DNA of 51,673 bases from Bacteroidales bacterium (GTDB lineage Bacteria > Bacteroidota > Bacteroidia > Bacteroidales > VadinHA17). Shown here piece after piece: positions 42,680 through 50,733 of the stretch (positions are counted from its first letter, which is position 1; the number at the start of each line of letters is the position of its first letter). Location of the stretch: contig JALONR010000037.1 in NCBI GenBank assembly GCA_025454815.1, positions 1 through 51,673 on the forward strand, read 5' to 3'. The notes under the pieces are model-generated. The model had not been told where the DNA came from. It ran no database searches and worked only from the letters and a program-made list of their open reading frames with translations. The translations under genes and the position numbers were made by a program.

Positions 42680-43057
42680 ATGACAGCAATAAAAGGGGAA
42701 AGAATAGACAAGTTCCTCTGGCATGTAAGGATATACAAATCGCGAAGCATTGCAACAGAGGAGTGCAGGAAGGGAAGAGTCATGACAGGAGGTGTTACTG
42801 TCAAACCGGCCCATCCTGTAAGCGAAGGAGCAGTCATAACTGTCAGAAAACCACCTGTGACATATACCTACTCTGTTACCGCCATCCCGAAGGGACGGGT
42901 AGGCGCCCCGCTCGTGTCATCCTTCATTGCTGATCTCACACCGCAGGAGGAGAAGGATAAACTGGTTGCCGGTAAAATGGCAAACGGGATCAGGCCTCGC
43001 GGCAGCGGCCGCCCGACAAAAAGGGAGCGAAGGGAACTGGAAGACTTCCTGGAGTAG
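42680..43057 (+). CDS. S4-domain RNA-binding protein (Hsp15-like)
   Basis: This 125-residue protein has an N-terminal S4 RNA-binding domain (about 5-65: ERIDKFLWHVRIYKSRSIAT, CRKGRVMTGGVTVKPAHPVS, GAVITVRK) and a basic tail (RPRGSGRPTKRERRELEDFL). This matches the Hsp15/YlmH-like group that binds the large ribosomal subunit, in some species to rescue stalled 50S-nascent chain complexes. Its place after rplY and pth fits a translation-quality role. The start is ATG 42680. Confidence 0.9.
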   Translation: MTAIKGERIDKFLWHVRIYKSRSIATEECRKGRVMTGGVTVKPAHPVSEGAVITVRKPPVTYTYSVTAIPKGRVGAPLVSSFIADLTPQEEKDKLVAGKMANGIRPRGSGRPTKRERRELEDFLE

Positions 43058-43149
43058 CCACTGACCATTGATCGATGGCACAGGAGACAGATGCCGGACA
43101 GGCAGCTGTTCACCCCTCTTCAAAATCCCCCCGGCAGGATTGTCTGATT

Positions 43150-43260
43150 CCGGCTTCGCAGCACTTCCCTCAGGCAGGGATATCCTGATGCCGGCTTCGC
43201 AGCACTTCCCTCAGGCAGGGATATCCTGATGCCGGCTCCACATCACTTCCCTCAGGCAGG
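43150..43260. repeat. 41-bp tandem repeats in the gap after the S4 gene
   Basis: Units begin at 43150, 43191 and 43232 with period 41; the first two are identical over nearly their whole length and the third is truncated and diverged. This is the main content of the 345-base gap between the S4 gene and the acyltransferase. A possible -7 box (43335-43342, TAACTTCG) lies near its right end. No gene is supported here. Confidence 0.9.
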
Positions 43261-43402
43261 TAGTATAAATACCTAAAAAAGAGCTTCGGCCGGTTAACCC
43301 CTGCCAATTTTGAGCCTCCGGGAAAAACTTTTTCTAACTTCGTATATGGCAAAGCCCCGGAGGCTTGGCGGAATGTATTAAGAAGGTTAACCTGGATTCG
43401 GA

Positions 43403-44731
43403 ATGGGTAAAAAGAATATCGAGAAGTATGATATATTCTATCAGCTCCTCAAAAAGTATGTTGAATTCTGGCATAATTACATTTTCTACCGCAGGGTAAT
43501 AGTCCTGGGAAAGGATACACTTGATTTCTCTGTTCCGACAATCCTGGCGCCCAACCACCAGAATGCGCTGATGGATGCGATGGCGGTGCTCTGCACCCTC
43601 GACCGCCAGCTCATATTCCTGGCCAGGGCTGATATCTTCAGGAAAAAGCTTGTGGCCGGTATTCTCTATGCCTTTAAGATGCTTCCGGTTTACCGTATAA
43701 GGGACGGATTTGAGGCAGTAAAACAGAATGATGACACCTTCCGGGACACACTCAAGGTGATGGAGAACCGTAACGGAGTGGTAATATTGCCCGAAGGAAA
43801 CCACGCCACATTCAGGAAGCTCAGGCAACTCAAGAAGGGTATCTGCCGGATTGCCTTCCAGACCGCAGAAGCAAAGGGATTCACCGGTGAGATAAATATT
43901 GTCCCGGTTGGGCTTGAATATTCTCACTACTGGCGCTTCAGGCAGGTACTGACAGTGGTCTATGGCCATCCCATCAGGGTCTCTGAATACTACGAATCTT
44001 ACCGTGAGAATCCGAACAGGGCAATTGCCGAACTTCGCGACAGGCTGTCAGACGAGATCAAGAAGGTGATGGTTCATATTGAGGATGAGGAGAACTATGA
44101 ATCAATCAACGAGCTGCGAAGCATAATCAATGAAAAGTACAGTGACAGTATAAGGTACCCGAAACTGTTCCGGGACAAGAGGCTGGTCAGCAAGCTCAAT
44201 GAGCTGCGTGAGGCTGACCCGGAAGGATACGTCAAGGTATGTGAGCAGGCTCTTGCAGTCAGGAACCAGGCGACAGAGCTCAATGTCACCTATCGCCATC
44301 TGAAGAAAAAGAAGCATCCTCTCGGATGGCTGGCTCTTTCTTCACTGCTGCTCCTGGTCACCCTGCCGGTCTTCATTGCCGGCGCTGCCTTCAACATCTT
44401 CACCTTCCAGCTTGCCTATCAGAAGGCCATCAAGTCAAAGGACCCTGCCTTCATCAGTACGGCACGATACGGGTTTTTCCTTGGATTGAGTTTTATCTTC
44501 GGGCCCCTCTATCTGATCCTGGCCCTGATATTCATCAAGCCATGGTGGCTGGCAATCATGGCCTTTATGGCGATACCCCTGCTGGGCATACTTGCCTGGA
44601 ACTGGTATCTTCTTCTGCTGCGGACTATCGGAGGTTTCAGGATCTGGAACCTCAGGCGCACCGGTAACCCTCTGTTCAGTAAGCTGCAGGAGACCTACAA
44701 TAATCTTGTCAACCGGATCACCACACTCTGA
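43403..44731 (+). CDS. PlsC-like 1-acyl-sn-glycerol-3-phosphate acyltransferase
   Basis: This 442-residue membrane enzyme has an N-terminal acyltransferase domain (about 25-230). The motif NHQNALMDA (near 51) is the catalytic His/Asp block with one extra residue relative to the classical H-x4-D. VVILPEGNHATFRKL is the second block, and INIVPVGLEYSHY follows. A linker and three to four transmembrane helices (about 305-410) form the C-terminus. The family acylates lysophosphatidate or related lipids. It leads a three-gene operon with the SDR (2-base gap) and VOC genes, so the lipid substrate may be modified further. Confidence 0.85.
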   Translation: MGKKNIEKYDIFYQLLKKYVEFWHNYIFYRRVIVLGKDTLDFSVPTILAPNHQNALMDAMAVLCTLDRQLIFLARADIFRKKLVAGILYAFKMLPVYRIRDGFEAVKQNDDTFRDTLKVMENRNGVVILPEGNHATFRKLRQLKKGICRIAFQTAEAKGFTGEINIVPVGLEYSHYWRFRQVLTVVYGHPIRVSEYYESYRENPNRAIAELRDRLSDEIKKVMVHIEDEENYESINELRSIINEKYSDSIRYPKLFRDKRLVSKLNELREADPEGYVKVCEQALAVRNQATELNVTYRHLKKKKHPLGWLALSSLLLLVTLPVFIAGAAFNIFTFQLAYQKAIKSKDPAFISTARYGFFLGLSFIFGPLYLILALIFIKPWWLAIMAFMAIPLLGILAWNWYLLLLRTIGGFRIWNLRRTGNPLFSKLQETYNNLVNRITTL

Positions 44732-44733
44732 GA

Positions 44734-45534
44734 ATGAAAGATATTTTTACAGGGAAAGTGGTCTGGATCACCGGTGCCTCCTCCGGCATCGGTGAAGCTC
44801 TGGTGAAAGCATTTGCGCATGGCGGAAGCAGAGTGATAGCATCATCCAATGATAACACCAGGCTGAAGAAGGTGGCAGATGATTGTGCCGGGCTGAAAGG
44901 GAGTGTCACCTTTGTTCCGTTTGACCTGGCCGATACATCGGACATTGAAGAACAGGTCAGGGGAATTGTCAGCCAGGAAGGAAGAATTGACATGCTTCTC
45001 AACATCGGCGGCATAAGCCAGAGGGCGCTTCTTAAGGAAACGCCGCTATGGCTTGACCGTAAGATCATGGAGGTTAACTACTTCGGCACGATAGCCCTTA
45101 CCAAGGCCGTGCTTCCGTATATGATCGCCGGCGGCGGCGGGCATATCGCAGCCACAAGCTCCATCTCGGGGCGGTTCGGTTTTCCGATGCGGTCAGCCTA
45201 CTCTGCCTCCAAACAGGCACTGCACGGCTTCTTCGAGACCCTGTTGATTGAACACCGCAAAGACAACATCAGGGTGTCAGTCATAATACCGGGCCGCGTT
45301 CAGACTTCCATCTCACTGCATGCTCTGACGGCAGACGGAAAGGAGCACGGGAAAATGGATGACGGACAGAAAGGGGGAGTGACGGCTGAAAAGGCAGCAG
45401 CCCAGATAGTGCGTGGCCTGCAGCGCAACAAACGGGAGATACCCGTCGGCAGTACAGAGTTACTGATGCTTAAAATCAGGAAATATTTTCCCGCACTTTT
45501 TTTCAGGATAGCGGAAAAGATAAAACCAATGTAA
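44734..45534 (+). CDS. Short-chain dehydrogenase/reductase
   Basis: This 266-residue enzyme has the NAD(P)-binding motif TGASSGIG at about residues 13-20. The catalytic serine lies in ATSSISGRFGF, and the tyrosine/lysine pair is in RSAYSASKQALHGFF. NIGGISQRALL is the stabilising block. The order of features resembles DHRS7-like membrane-associated reductases. It is flanked by an acyltransferase and a VOC protein with gaps of two and seven bases, so it may act on a lipid or acyl product. Substrate is not known. Confidence 0.88.
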   Translation: MKDIFTGKVVWITGASSGIGEALVKAFAHGGSRVIASSNDNTRLKKVADDCAGLKGSVTFVPFDLADTSDIEEQVRGIVSQEGRIDMLLNIGGISQRALLKETPLWLDRKIMEVNYFGTIALTKAVLPYMIAGGGGHIAATSSISGRFGFPMRSAYSASKQALHGFFETLLIEHRKDNIRVSVIIPGRVQTSISLHALTADGKEHGKMDDGQKGGVTAEKAAAQIVRGLQRNKREIPVGSTELLMLKIRKYFPALFFRIAEKIKPM

Positions 45535-45541
45535 AGGGGAG

Positions 45542-46633
45542 ATGAAGATCAAAGGTTACATTATCAGCGGTATACAGCAGATGGGGGTCGGGGTCTATGA
45601 CCTCAGGGAAGCATGGGAGTGGTATATCAGGGCATTCGGGATGGACTGCCGCATCTTCGAGGATGAGGCGGAGGCGAGGCTGATGCTGCCCTACACCGGT
45701 GGTGAACCGCGAAGCAGGCATGCCGTGCTTGCAATGAACCTGCAGAGCGGCGGTGGATTTGAGGTGTGGCAGCATAAGGGAAAGGAACCGGAGTACCCTG
45801 ACCGGGAAACAAAACTCGGTGACCTTGGGATCTTCTCCTGCAAGATGAAGGTAAAGGACGTGGACAGTGCATGGAAATACTGGAAAGATAACGGGGTGGA
45901 GGTTCTGGGCAAACCCATGGATGACCCTTCAGGCAAAAAGAGCTTCTTTGTCAAAGACCCGTTCGGCAACCTCTTCCATATAGTAGGTGCCACCGACTGG
46001 TTCATGAACCTCAGGAAAATATCAGGTGGTTCATACGGAGCCATCATCGGCGTTTCGGATACTGACCGTGCGCTCGGCCTCTATTCAGATATCCTGGGTT
46101 ATGACAGGGTTGTTTATGACATCACCGGCACCTTTGATGACCTTGCCTCAGTACCGGGCGGCAATGGCCGCTTCAGGAGGATGCTTCTTGCTCCCTCACG
46201 TCCTTTCCACGGAGGTTTCAATCCGATCTTCGGCCAGAGCGTGATAGAGCTGGTACAGGCCCTTGACCGTGAGCCTGCCAGGATCTTTGAGGGGCGCCTG
46301 TGGGGTGACCCGGGGTTCATCCATCTGTGCTATGATATAAGCGGAATGGATAACCTGCGCAAATACTGCAGCGAGGCCGGTTTCCCCTTCCGTGTCGACA
46401 GCATGACCAGCCATGAGGGTGACAGCTTTGACATGGGAGAGGCCGCAGGCTACTTTGCCTACGTTGAAGACCCTGATGGTACCCTTATCGAGTTCGTGGA
46501 GACACATAAGGTACCCATCATAAAGAAGCTGGGATGGTATCTTGACATGCGCCGCCGCAACCCGCACAAGCCACTTCCGGCATGGATGATGAAATCGCTG
46601 CGGTTTTCAAGAGTCAAAGGCAGGAAGCAGTAG
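45542..46633 (+). CDS. VOC-family (glyoxalase/dioxygenase-like) protein with two domains
   Basis: This 363-residue protein has two VOC domains. The first, at about 8-150 (IQQMGVGVYDLREAWEWYIR, DPFGNLFHIVG), and the second, at about 165-325 (GAIIGVSDTDRALGLYSDIL, YVEDPDGTLIEFVETH), each show the strand-helix repeats of the fold. Candidate metal residues are the histidine in FIHLCYDI and the glutamate in IEFVETH. A basic C-terminal tail (about 335-363) follows. VOC enzymes include glyoxalases, dioxygenases and epimerases, so the reaction is open. Its operon partners suggest lipid or secondary metabolite chemistry. Confidence 0.82.
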   Translation: MKIKGYIISGIQQMGVGVYDLREAWEWYIRAFGMDCRIFEDEAEARLMLPYTGGEPRSRHAVLAMNLQSGGGFEVWQHKGKEPEYPDRETKLGDLGIFSCKMKVKDVDSAWKYWKDNGVEVLGKPMDDPSGKKSFFVKDPFGNLFHIVGATDWFMNLRKISGGSYGAIIGVSDTDRALGLYSDILGYDRVVYDITGTFDDLASVPGGNGRFRRMLLAPSRPFHGGFNPIFGQSVIELVQALDREPARIFEGRLWGDPGFIHLCYDISGMDNLRKYCSEAGFPFRVDSMTSHEGDSFDMGEAAGYFAYVEDPDGTLIEFVETHKVPIIKKLGWYLDMRRRNPHKPLPAWMMKSLRFSRVKGRKQ

Positions 46634-46695
46634 GCCAGCCGGTAGTGCCAGTCGGCAGCAGGCAGTGCCAGCCGGTAGTTCCAGTCGGCAGCAGG
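46634..46695. repeat. Two 33-bp direct repeats after the VOC gene
   Basis: Copies start at 46634 and 46667 with period 33, the second slightly changed and shorter. They fill the convergent gap between the VOC gene and the dipeptidase gene. No gene is seen in them. Confidence 0.8.
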
Positions 46696-46713
46696 AATGT
46701 TGTTTAATACGGG

Positions 46714-47937
46714 CTAGGGCAGTGTGCTGGTCGCAGACTGCTGACCTGAGATTTGGTGAACTTCCCGCATTACCCTCATGAAGTTCCCTCCCCAGATCTT
46801 GGCTATATCCTCCCGGCTGTAACCACGCCTGATAAGTTCCTTTGTGATGTTCTTCATCATTGAGACGTCAGTACAGCCTTCAATGCCGCCGCCGCCGTCA
46901 AAATCAGAGCCAATGCCAACGTAATCAATTCCGATTACATCAATCACATGCTGTATATGGTTTACAGCATCCTCAACAGTAGCCAGCTTCAGGTACTTCT
47001 TCCTCAGTTCAGAAAACTCAGCCCAGCGCTGTTCCTGCTGCTGGTCGGTAAGCCCGGATCCCATCTCCCTCCATTTGTCGCGGAGTTCCTTCACTTTTGC
47101 GTCATACTCCGGATTTGGTTCCGGCTGTCTCAGATAGTCGCTGAGTATGCAGATCTGAATCACGCCGCCATTCTTTTTCAGCGCCTGGAGCATATCATCA
47201 TTGAGGTTGCGGGGGCTTTCGCACAGTGCCCTGCACGAAGAGTGAGAAGCAATTACGGGTGCTTTTGTGACTGCAAGGACATCATAGAATGATTCATCGG
47301 AGATGTGAGACACATCAACCATCATCCCGATGCGGTTCATCTCCCTGACGACCTCCTCACCAAAGGGGGAGAGTCCGTTGTGTTCAGGCCCGGTCTTGTC
47401 GGTTGAGGAATCACAGATATCATTGTTAGATGAATGACAAAGAGTTATATACCTGGCCCCGAGGTCATAGTACTGCTGTAATCTGGAGAGGTCAGTGCCC
47501 ACCGGGTATCCGTTTTCGATACCCATGAAGATGGCTACCTTTCCTTCAGACTTCAGTTTCAATGCATCATCAGGATCAAGTGCTATTTCTGCCAGGTGAG
47601 GGTATCGTGCCACACTGGCCTTCACGGAGTCAAAGGTGGCCAGGGTCATTGCATGCGCCTTCTCATAGTCTTCAGGAGTGCGCGGTCCCTGTCCTATGAA
47701 TATTGCAAAGAATTCTGCGTCAAGCCGCCCCTCCTTCATCCTTGGAAAATCGACGCATCCCTTTTCATTTCTGACCCCCGGGTCAAAACCACCCCTGAGC
47801 AGTCGCATGGGAGTATCGCAATGGGTGTCAACGGAGAGGATGGCGTCGTGGATCCTGTCAGCCTTGCGGCTGAGCTTCTCATCAGCAGATGTACAGGACA
47901 TTGCAATGAGGCAGGAAAGAATAAGTAAATATTTCAT
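46714..47937 (-). CDS. Renal-dipeptidase-like membrane dipeptidase, peptidase family M19, lipoprotein
   Basis: This is a protein of about 407 residues with a lipoprotein signal (MKYLLILSCLIAMSC, cysteine at 15) followed by the M19 zinc dipeptidase barrel. Metal ligands are visible in VDTHCDTPM (His-x-Asp), IFMGIENG (bridging Glu), MMVDVSHISDESF and VIASHSSCRALC (His), with GIGSDFDGGGG later. The family cleaves dipeptides, including cystinyl and D-amino-acid-containing ones, and some beta-lactams. The lipid anchor suggests scavenging at a membrane surface. Alternative in-frame starts lie at 47943 and 47946 (GTG). The gap to the next gene holds a small minus-strand transcription unit. Confidence 0.9.
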   Translation of the reverse strand: MKYLLILSCLIAMSCTSADEKLSRKADRIHDAILSVDTHCDTPMRLLRGGFDPGVRNEKGCVDFPRMKEGRLDAEFFAIFIGQGPRTPEDYEKAHAMTLATFDSVKASVARYPHLAEIALDPDDALKLKSEGKVAIFMGIENGYPVGTDLSRLQQYYDLGARYITLCHSSNNDICDSSTDKTGPEHNGLSPFGEEVVREMNRIGMMVDVSHISDESFYDVLAVTKAPVIASHSSCRALCESPRNLNDDMLQALKKNGGVIQICILSDYLRQPEPNPEYDAKVKELRDKWREMGSGLTDQQQEQRWAEFSELRKKYLKLATVEDAVNHIQHVIDVIGIDYVGIGSDFDGGGGIEGCTDVSMMKNITKELIRRGYSREDIAKIWGGNFMRVMREVHQISGQQSATSTLP

Positions 47938-48149
47938 CTGCATCACGTTCAGTTTGGTTGGCCCTGCTAATATATAAATATCATTCCCAGGTTATCACCG
48001 GTCGATGATATTGAAAGTCATAAAAAAGGTTAAATGGATGATAATCTGAATCTCCGGCAGCAGCAAAGCGGGGTCCAATCAGGGAAAAGCCGGACTGTTA
48101 CCAGGGTCAGATGCCACTGGTACGGGTGAGTTAACCTGCACAAAAAAAA

Positions 48150-48170
48150 GCCCCGACTAAGTGTCGGGGC
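48150..48170 (-). terminator. Rho-independent terminator on the minus strand
   Basis: A perfect 8-bp GC-rich stem with a five-base loop is followed on the minus strand by eight T residues. It cannot belong to either flanking annotated gene: the dipeptidase starts to its left and the sigma gene runs away on the plus strand. This is the main evidence for a hidden transcript. Confidence 0.85.
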
Positions 48171-48216
48171 AGCCATGAAAAGAATGGAAAAATTGCTTTT
48201 GGACAGTAAAAAGCAT
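48157..48216 (-). CDS. Possible 19-residue peptide within the small transcript
   Basis: An ATG at 48216 opens a 19-codon frame reading MLFTVQKQFFHSFHGCPDT and stopping (TAG) inside the terminator stem. No clear ribosome-binding site precedes it, only an A-rich stretch. Its position, just before a terminator, resembles a leader-peptide arrangement, but no structural gene follows. This may be chance. Confidence 0.2.
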   Translation of the reverse strand: MLFTVQKQFFHSFHGCPDT

Positions 48217-48270
48217 CTTAAATTTCTTCTATCGTATCTTTTTCTTGAATAATCAGGTTTTTAAGTAACG

Positions 48271-48278
48271 CAAATATA
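48271..48278 (-). promoter_or_regulatory. -7 box of the small minus-strand transcript
   Basis: The complement reads TATATTTG, a full match to TAnnTTTG, with TTAG about 20 bases upstream as a weak -33. Confidence 0.5.
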
Positions 48279-48362
48279 ATTAAAATGTGTGTGCAGACCT
48301 AATGTTTTTTGAAAAAAAAAGAGTGTTTGGGGAGGCTGCCGGCAAGGTTCATGCAACTGTTT

Positions 48363-48370
48363 TAACTTTG
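48363..48370 (+). promoter_or_regulatory. -7 box for the second sigma operon
   Basis: TAACTTTG matches TAnnTTTG and lies 30 bases before the TTG start of the sigma gene. The only TTTG nearby (48326-48329) is too far for a -33. Confidence 0.4.
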
Positions 48371-48400
48371 ATGCGTCATTTACCCATAAGAACCTGAGAC

Positions 48401-48955
48401 TTGGCCACAACGGATTTGCACATACATGACAGGCTCATTGATGAGTGCCGCAGGGGCAGCCGCAGGGCACAGTTCAGGCTTTATGAGCTTTATTCAAAGG
48501 CTATGTACAACACCGCATACCGCATAATGGGCAACAGGGAGGAGGCTGAGGATATGCTGCAGGAGGCATTTACTGACTGTTTCACAAAGATCGGGTCATA
48601 CCGCACTGACTCCACCTTCGGGGCGTGGCTCAAGACAATAGTCATAAACCGGTGCATAAGCAGGTTGCGAAAGAGAGAGGCTGAGCTTGTTTATGTCGAT
48701 GATTACGGCCGGCATGAGATGAAGCAGGAGGAGCCGCCGGAGATGACATGGCCTGAACCGGCAGTTATAGCCAGGGCAGTAGGCATGCTCCCTGAAGGTT
48801 ACAGGGTTGTCTTCAGCCTGTACCTTCTTGAAGGGTATGACCATACGGAGATTTCACAGATCCTGGGTATCTCGGAGTCAACCTCCAAGACTCAGTATGC
48901 AAGGGCAAAGGAGAAACTAAAAAAGATACTTTCAGAAATGCGCAGCCATGGATGA
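48401..48955 (+). CDS. ECF RNA polymerase sigma factor
   Basis: This 184-residue sigma factor has region 2 (about 12-85, GNREEAEDMLQEAFTDCFTK) and region 4 (about 120-178, GYDHTEISQILGISESTSKT with RAKEKLKKIL). It starts with TTG, since no in-frame ATG precedes region 2. It is similar to the sigma factor at 10174 in both regions. Its end overlaps the membrane protein gene at 48948 by eight bases, the typical ECF/anti-sigma layout. It probably controls the envelope genes downstream, a point inferred from position only. Confidence 0.9.
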   Translation: MATTDLHIHDRLIDECRRGSRRAQFRLYELYSKAMYNTAYRIMGNREEAEDMLQEAFTDCFTKIGSYRTDSTFGAWLKTIVINRCISRLRKREAELVYVDDYGRHEMKQEEPPEMTWPEPAVIARAVGMLPEGYRVVFSLYLLEGYDHTEISQILGISESTSKTQYARAKEKLKKILSEMRSHG

Positions 48956-49580
48956 ACTTGAGAAGCATATAAGGAGCATCAGGGACGAGCTTGACATCAA
49001 CGAACCCGGTCCGGGTCTGTGGAGCAGGATAGAGGAAGGTCTGCCGGGGGTCATGGATGACGGATCGGCAGGCGGAAACACATCAACCCTCCCGGACATG
49101 AAGGAAGAGCCTGTAGTACATACCGGCAGGAAGGCTGCAGCAGCAGGGCTTCCGGGCAGACAGAGGCCTCTGAACAGGCTGTTGTGGCGTGCTGCCGTTG
49201 CAGTGATTGTTGCCGGAGCAGCATTTGCCATTGTTGCAGGTATGCTGGTTGCCTCGGAGAAGATGAATGACCCGCAGGTGACGGAAGTACGGGAGACGTA
49301 CCGGTATTATGATGACAAGATCAGGGAACTTTACCGCGAAGCCGAACCGCTCCTGACAGCCAATCCTGACATCAGCACCGAACTGACTATGGGTATGAGT
49401 GAACTTGACAGCCTGTCGGCCCAGATCATCCGTGACCTCGATGACAATATCGCCAGCAGCGAGGTGATAGAGGCACTGATAGGCAATTACAGGCTGCGGA
49501 TTGAACTGATGGAGGATATGCTCCGGCTGATGAAGGAAAATGAGACTGAAGATGAAAAAACCAACGGCAATGAACTATAA
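48948..49580 (+). CDS. Probable anti-sigma factor, single transmembrane helix
   Basis: This 210-residue protein has a cytoplasmic N-terminal segment (LDINEPGPGLWSRIEEGLPG, near 15-34), one transmembrane helix (about 81-103, AAVAVIVAGAAFAIVAGMLV) and a periplasmic helical region rich in acidic residues (about 104-200). It is co-encoded with the ECF factor (eight-base overlap), which is the main ground for the anti-sigma call. No zinc-binding ZAS motif is seen. The stop lies inside the beginning of the next gene, so the three are translated in sequence. Confidence 0.7.
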   Translation: MDELEKHIRSIRDELDINEPGPGLWSRIEEGLPGVMDDGSAGGNTSTLPDMKEEPVVHTGRKAAAAGLPGRQRPLNRLLWRAAVAVIVAGAAFAIVAGMLVASEKMNDPQVTEVRETYRYYDDKIRELYREAEPLLTANPDISTELTMGMSELDSLSAQIIRDLDDNIASSEVIEALIGNYRLRIELMEDMLRLMKENETEDEKTNGNEL

Positions 49581-50661
49581 GACTTTCTTACTTCTGCCCC
49601 TCCTGCTTCCGGCCTGGCTCAGCGTCTCCGGGCAGCAGTTCTCTGACACCAAAACCCTGAGAAAGTCGTTCCGTGCAGGCAGCGAGGTTGTGCTGGATGT
49701 GACAAACAAGTACGGAGACATACATATAATGCACTCCGGTAGTGATTCCATAACTATAATGGTTGAAATCATTGCCTCATCAAACACCGGTGACAAGATT
49801 GACGCAATGATGTCAGATGTTGACGTGAACCTGTCCATGAACGGTGAGACAGTCAGGGCGGTGACCTCTTTCAGGAAGGGTATCACCCCTCTCTTCGAAA
49901 GCCTCAAGGGGCTGACAAAGAACCTTATCAACTTCGACTCGAGGCTGAAGATCGATTACAGGATCGAGTGCCCGCCACACACAGTGCTGAGGATCAACAA
50001 CAGCTACGGTGATGTATACATTGGTGACGAAACACCGGTTCTGGCCCTCAGCCTCTCAAACGGCAACCTTGACGCAGCTGCAGTGGGTAACGCCCAGATG
50101 ATGGAACTGACCTTTGCCAAAGCCAATGTGAGGAGCATAGATGAGGGCAGGGTGACCCTGTCATTCAGCGAACTTCGCACCAGGGAAGCGGGAAAAATAA
50201 AACTGGCAACGGTCTCATCAAAGGTCTGGATTGACGCTTTCCGGACGGTTGACATCGACTCAAAGCGTGACGACCTGAACCTTGGTACCGGGGAGGTGAT
50301 AACGGGGACAGCCTACTTCAGTGACATCATCACTGACCGCCTTAAGGGGGAGGTAAACATGTCAGTCAAATACGGGAACCTGTCATTTGAAAACATTGAC
50401 CGGAGCTTCAGGCTGATTGACATCCGGTCATCCTATGCAGATATTGACATGGCAATGGATGAGAGGTCAGGTTATGAGCTGGAGATCAGGCATGCAAATG
50501 CATTTGTCTCGCTCCCGGGCATCACTCCTGTACCCGAAAGGACTGAGATCAGCGCCCAGGAAAAGCTTTTCCTCACAAAGGCAACGGTGGGAACCGGGCC
50601 AGACCGCTCACAGGTAAGAATTGATGCCACGAGGGGGGAAATACGGCTGCTTCAGAAATAG
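49552..50661 (+). CDS. Exported DUF4097-like putative adhesin
   Basis: This is a protein of about 369 residues with a signal peptide (about 7-27, FLLLPLLLPAWLSVSG). It is otherwise predicted as all-beta with repeated short strands, for example VVLDVTNKYGDIHIM, LRINNSYGDVYIGD, VNMSVKYGNLSFENI and DIRSSYADIDMAMD. The repeating K/S-Y-G-D/N-x-x-I/F pattern fits the putative-adhesin beta-solenoid family often found beside ECF/anti-sigma pairs in Bacteroidota. The role is unknown; surface sensing or envelope stress is inferred from context. It overlaps the anti-sigma gene by 29 bases. An alternative ATG at 49570 would begin nearer the signal peptide. Confidence 0.75.
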   Translation: MKKPTAMNYKTFLLLPLLLPAWLSVSGQQFSDTKTLRKSFRAGSEVVLDVTNKYGDIHIMHSGSDSITIMVEIIASSNTGDKIDAMMSDVDVNLSMNGETVRAVTSFRKGITPLFESLKGLTKNLINFDSRLKIDYRIECPPHTVLRINNSYGDVYIGDETPVLALSLSNGNLDAAAVGNAQMMELTFAKANVRSIDEGRVTLSFSELRTREAGKIKLATVSSKVWIDAFRTVDIDSKRDDLNLGTGEVITGTAYFSDIITDRLKGEVNMSVKYGNLSFENIDRSFRLIDIRSSYADIDMAMDERSGYELEIRHANAFVSLPGITPVPERTEISAQEKLFLTKATVGTGPDRSQVRIDATRGEIRLLQK

Positions 50662-50733
50662 TTTTTTTTCAGGTGATGCAACTGATAAAGGTTTTTTATG
50701 TCCTTAAAAAGGAAAAGAAAAAGTAAAAGAAAA

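Larger units (their letters stand above)
48142..48264 (-). ncRNA. Candidate small RNA or short mRNA with its own promoter and terminator
   Basis: On the minus strand a -7 box TATATTTG (complement of 48271-48278) with a weak TTAG -33 predicts a start near 48264. A textbook terminator ends the unit: 8-bp stem (48150-48157 and 48163-48170, five-base loop) followed by eight T residues (48149-48142). The unit is about 120 bases and contains no known gene. The rest of the 463-base gap shows nothing else recognisable. It may be a regulatory RNA or encode the short peptide listed next. Confidence 0.5.

Noticed and set aside
48026-48140. Possible gene between the dipeptidase and the small transcript
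   Set aside because: No frame of useful length with a start and no promoter match other than the marked small unit.
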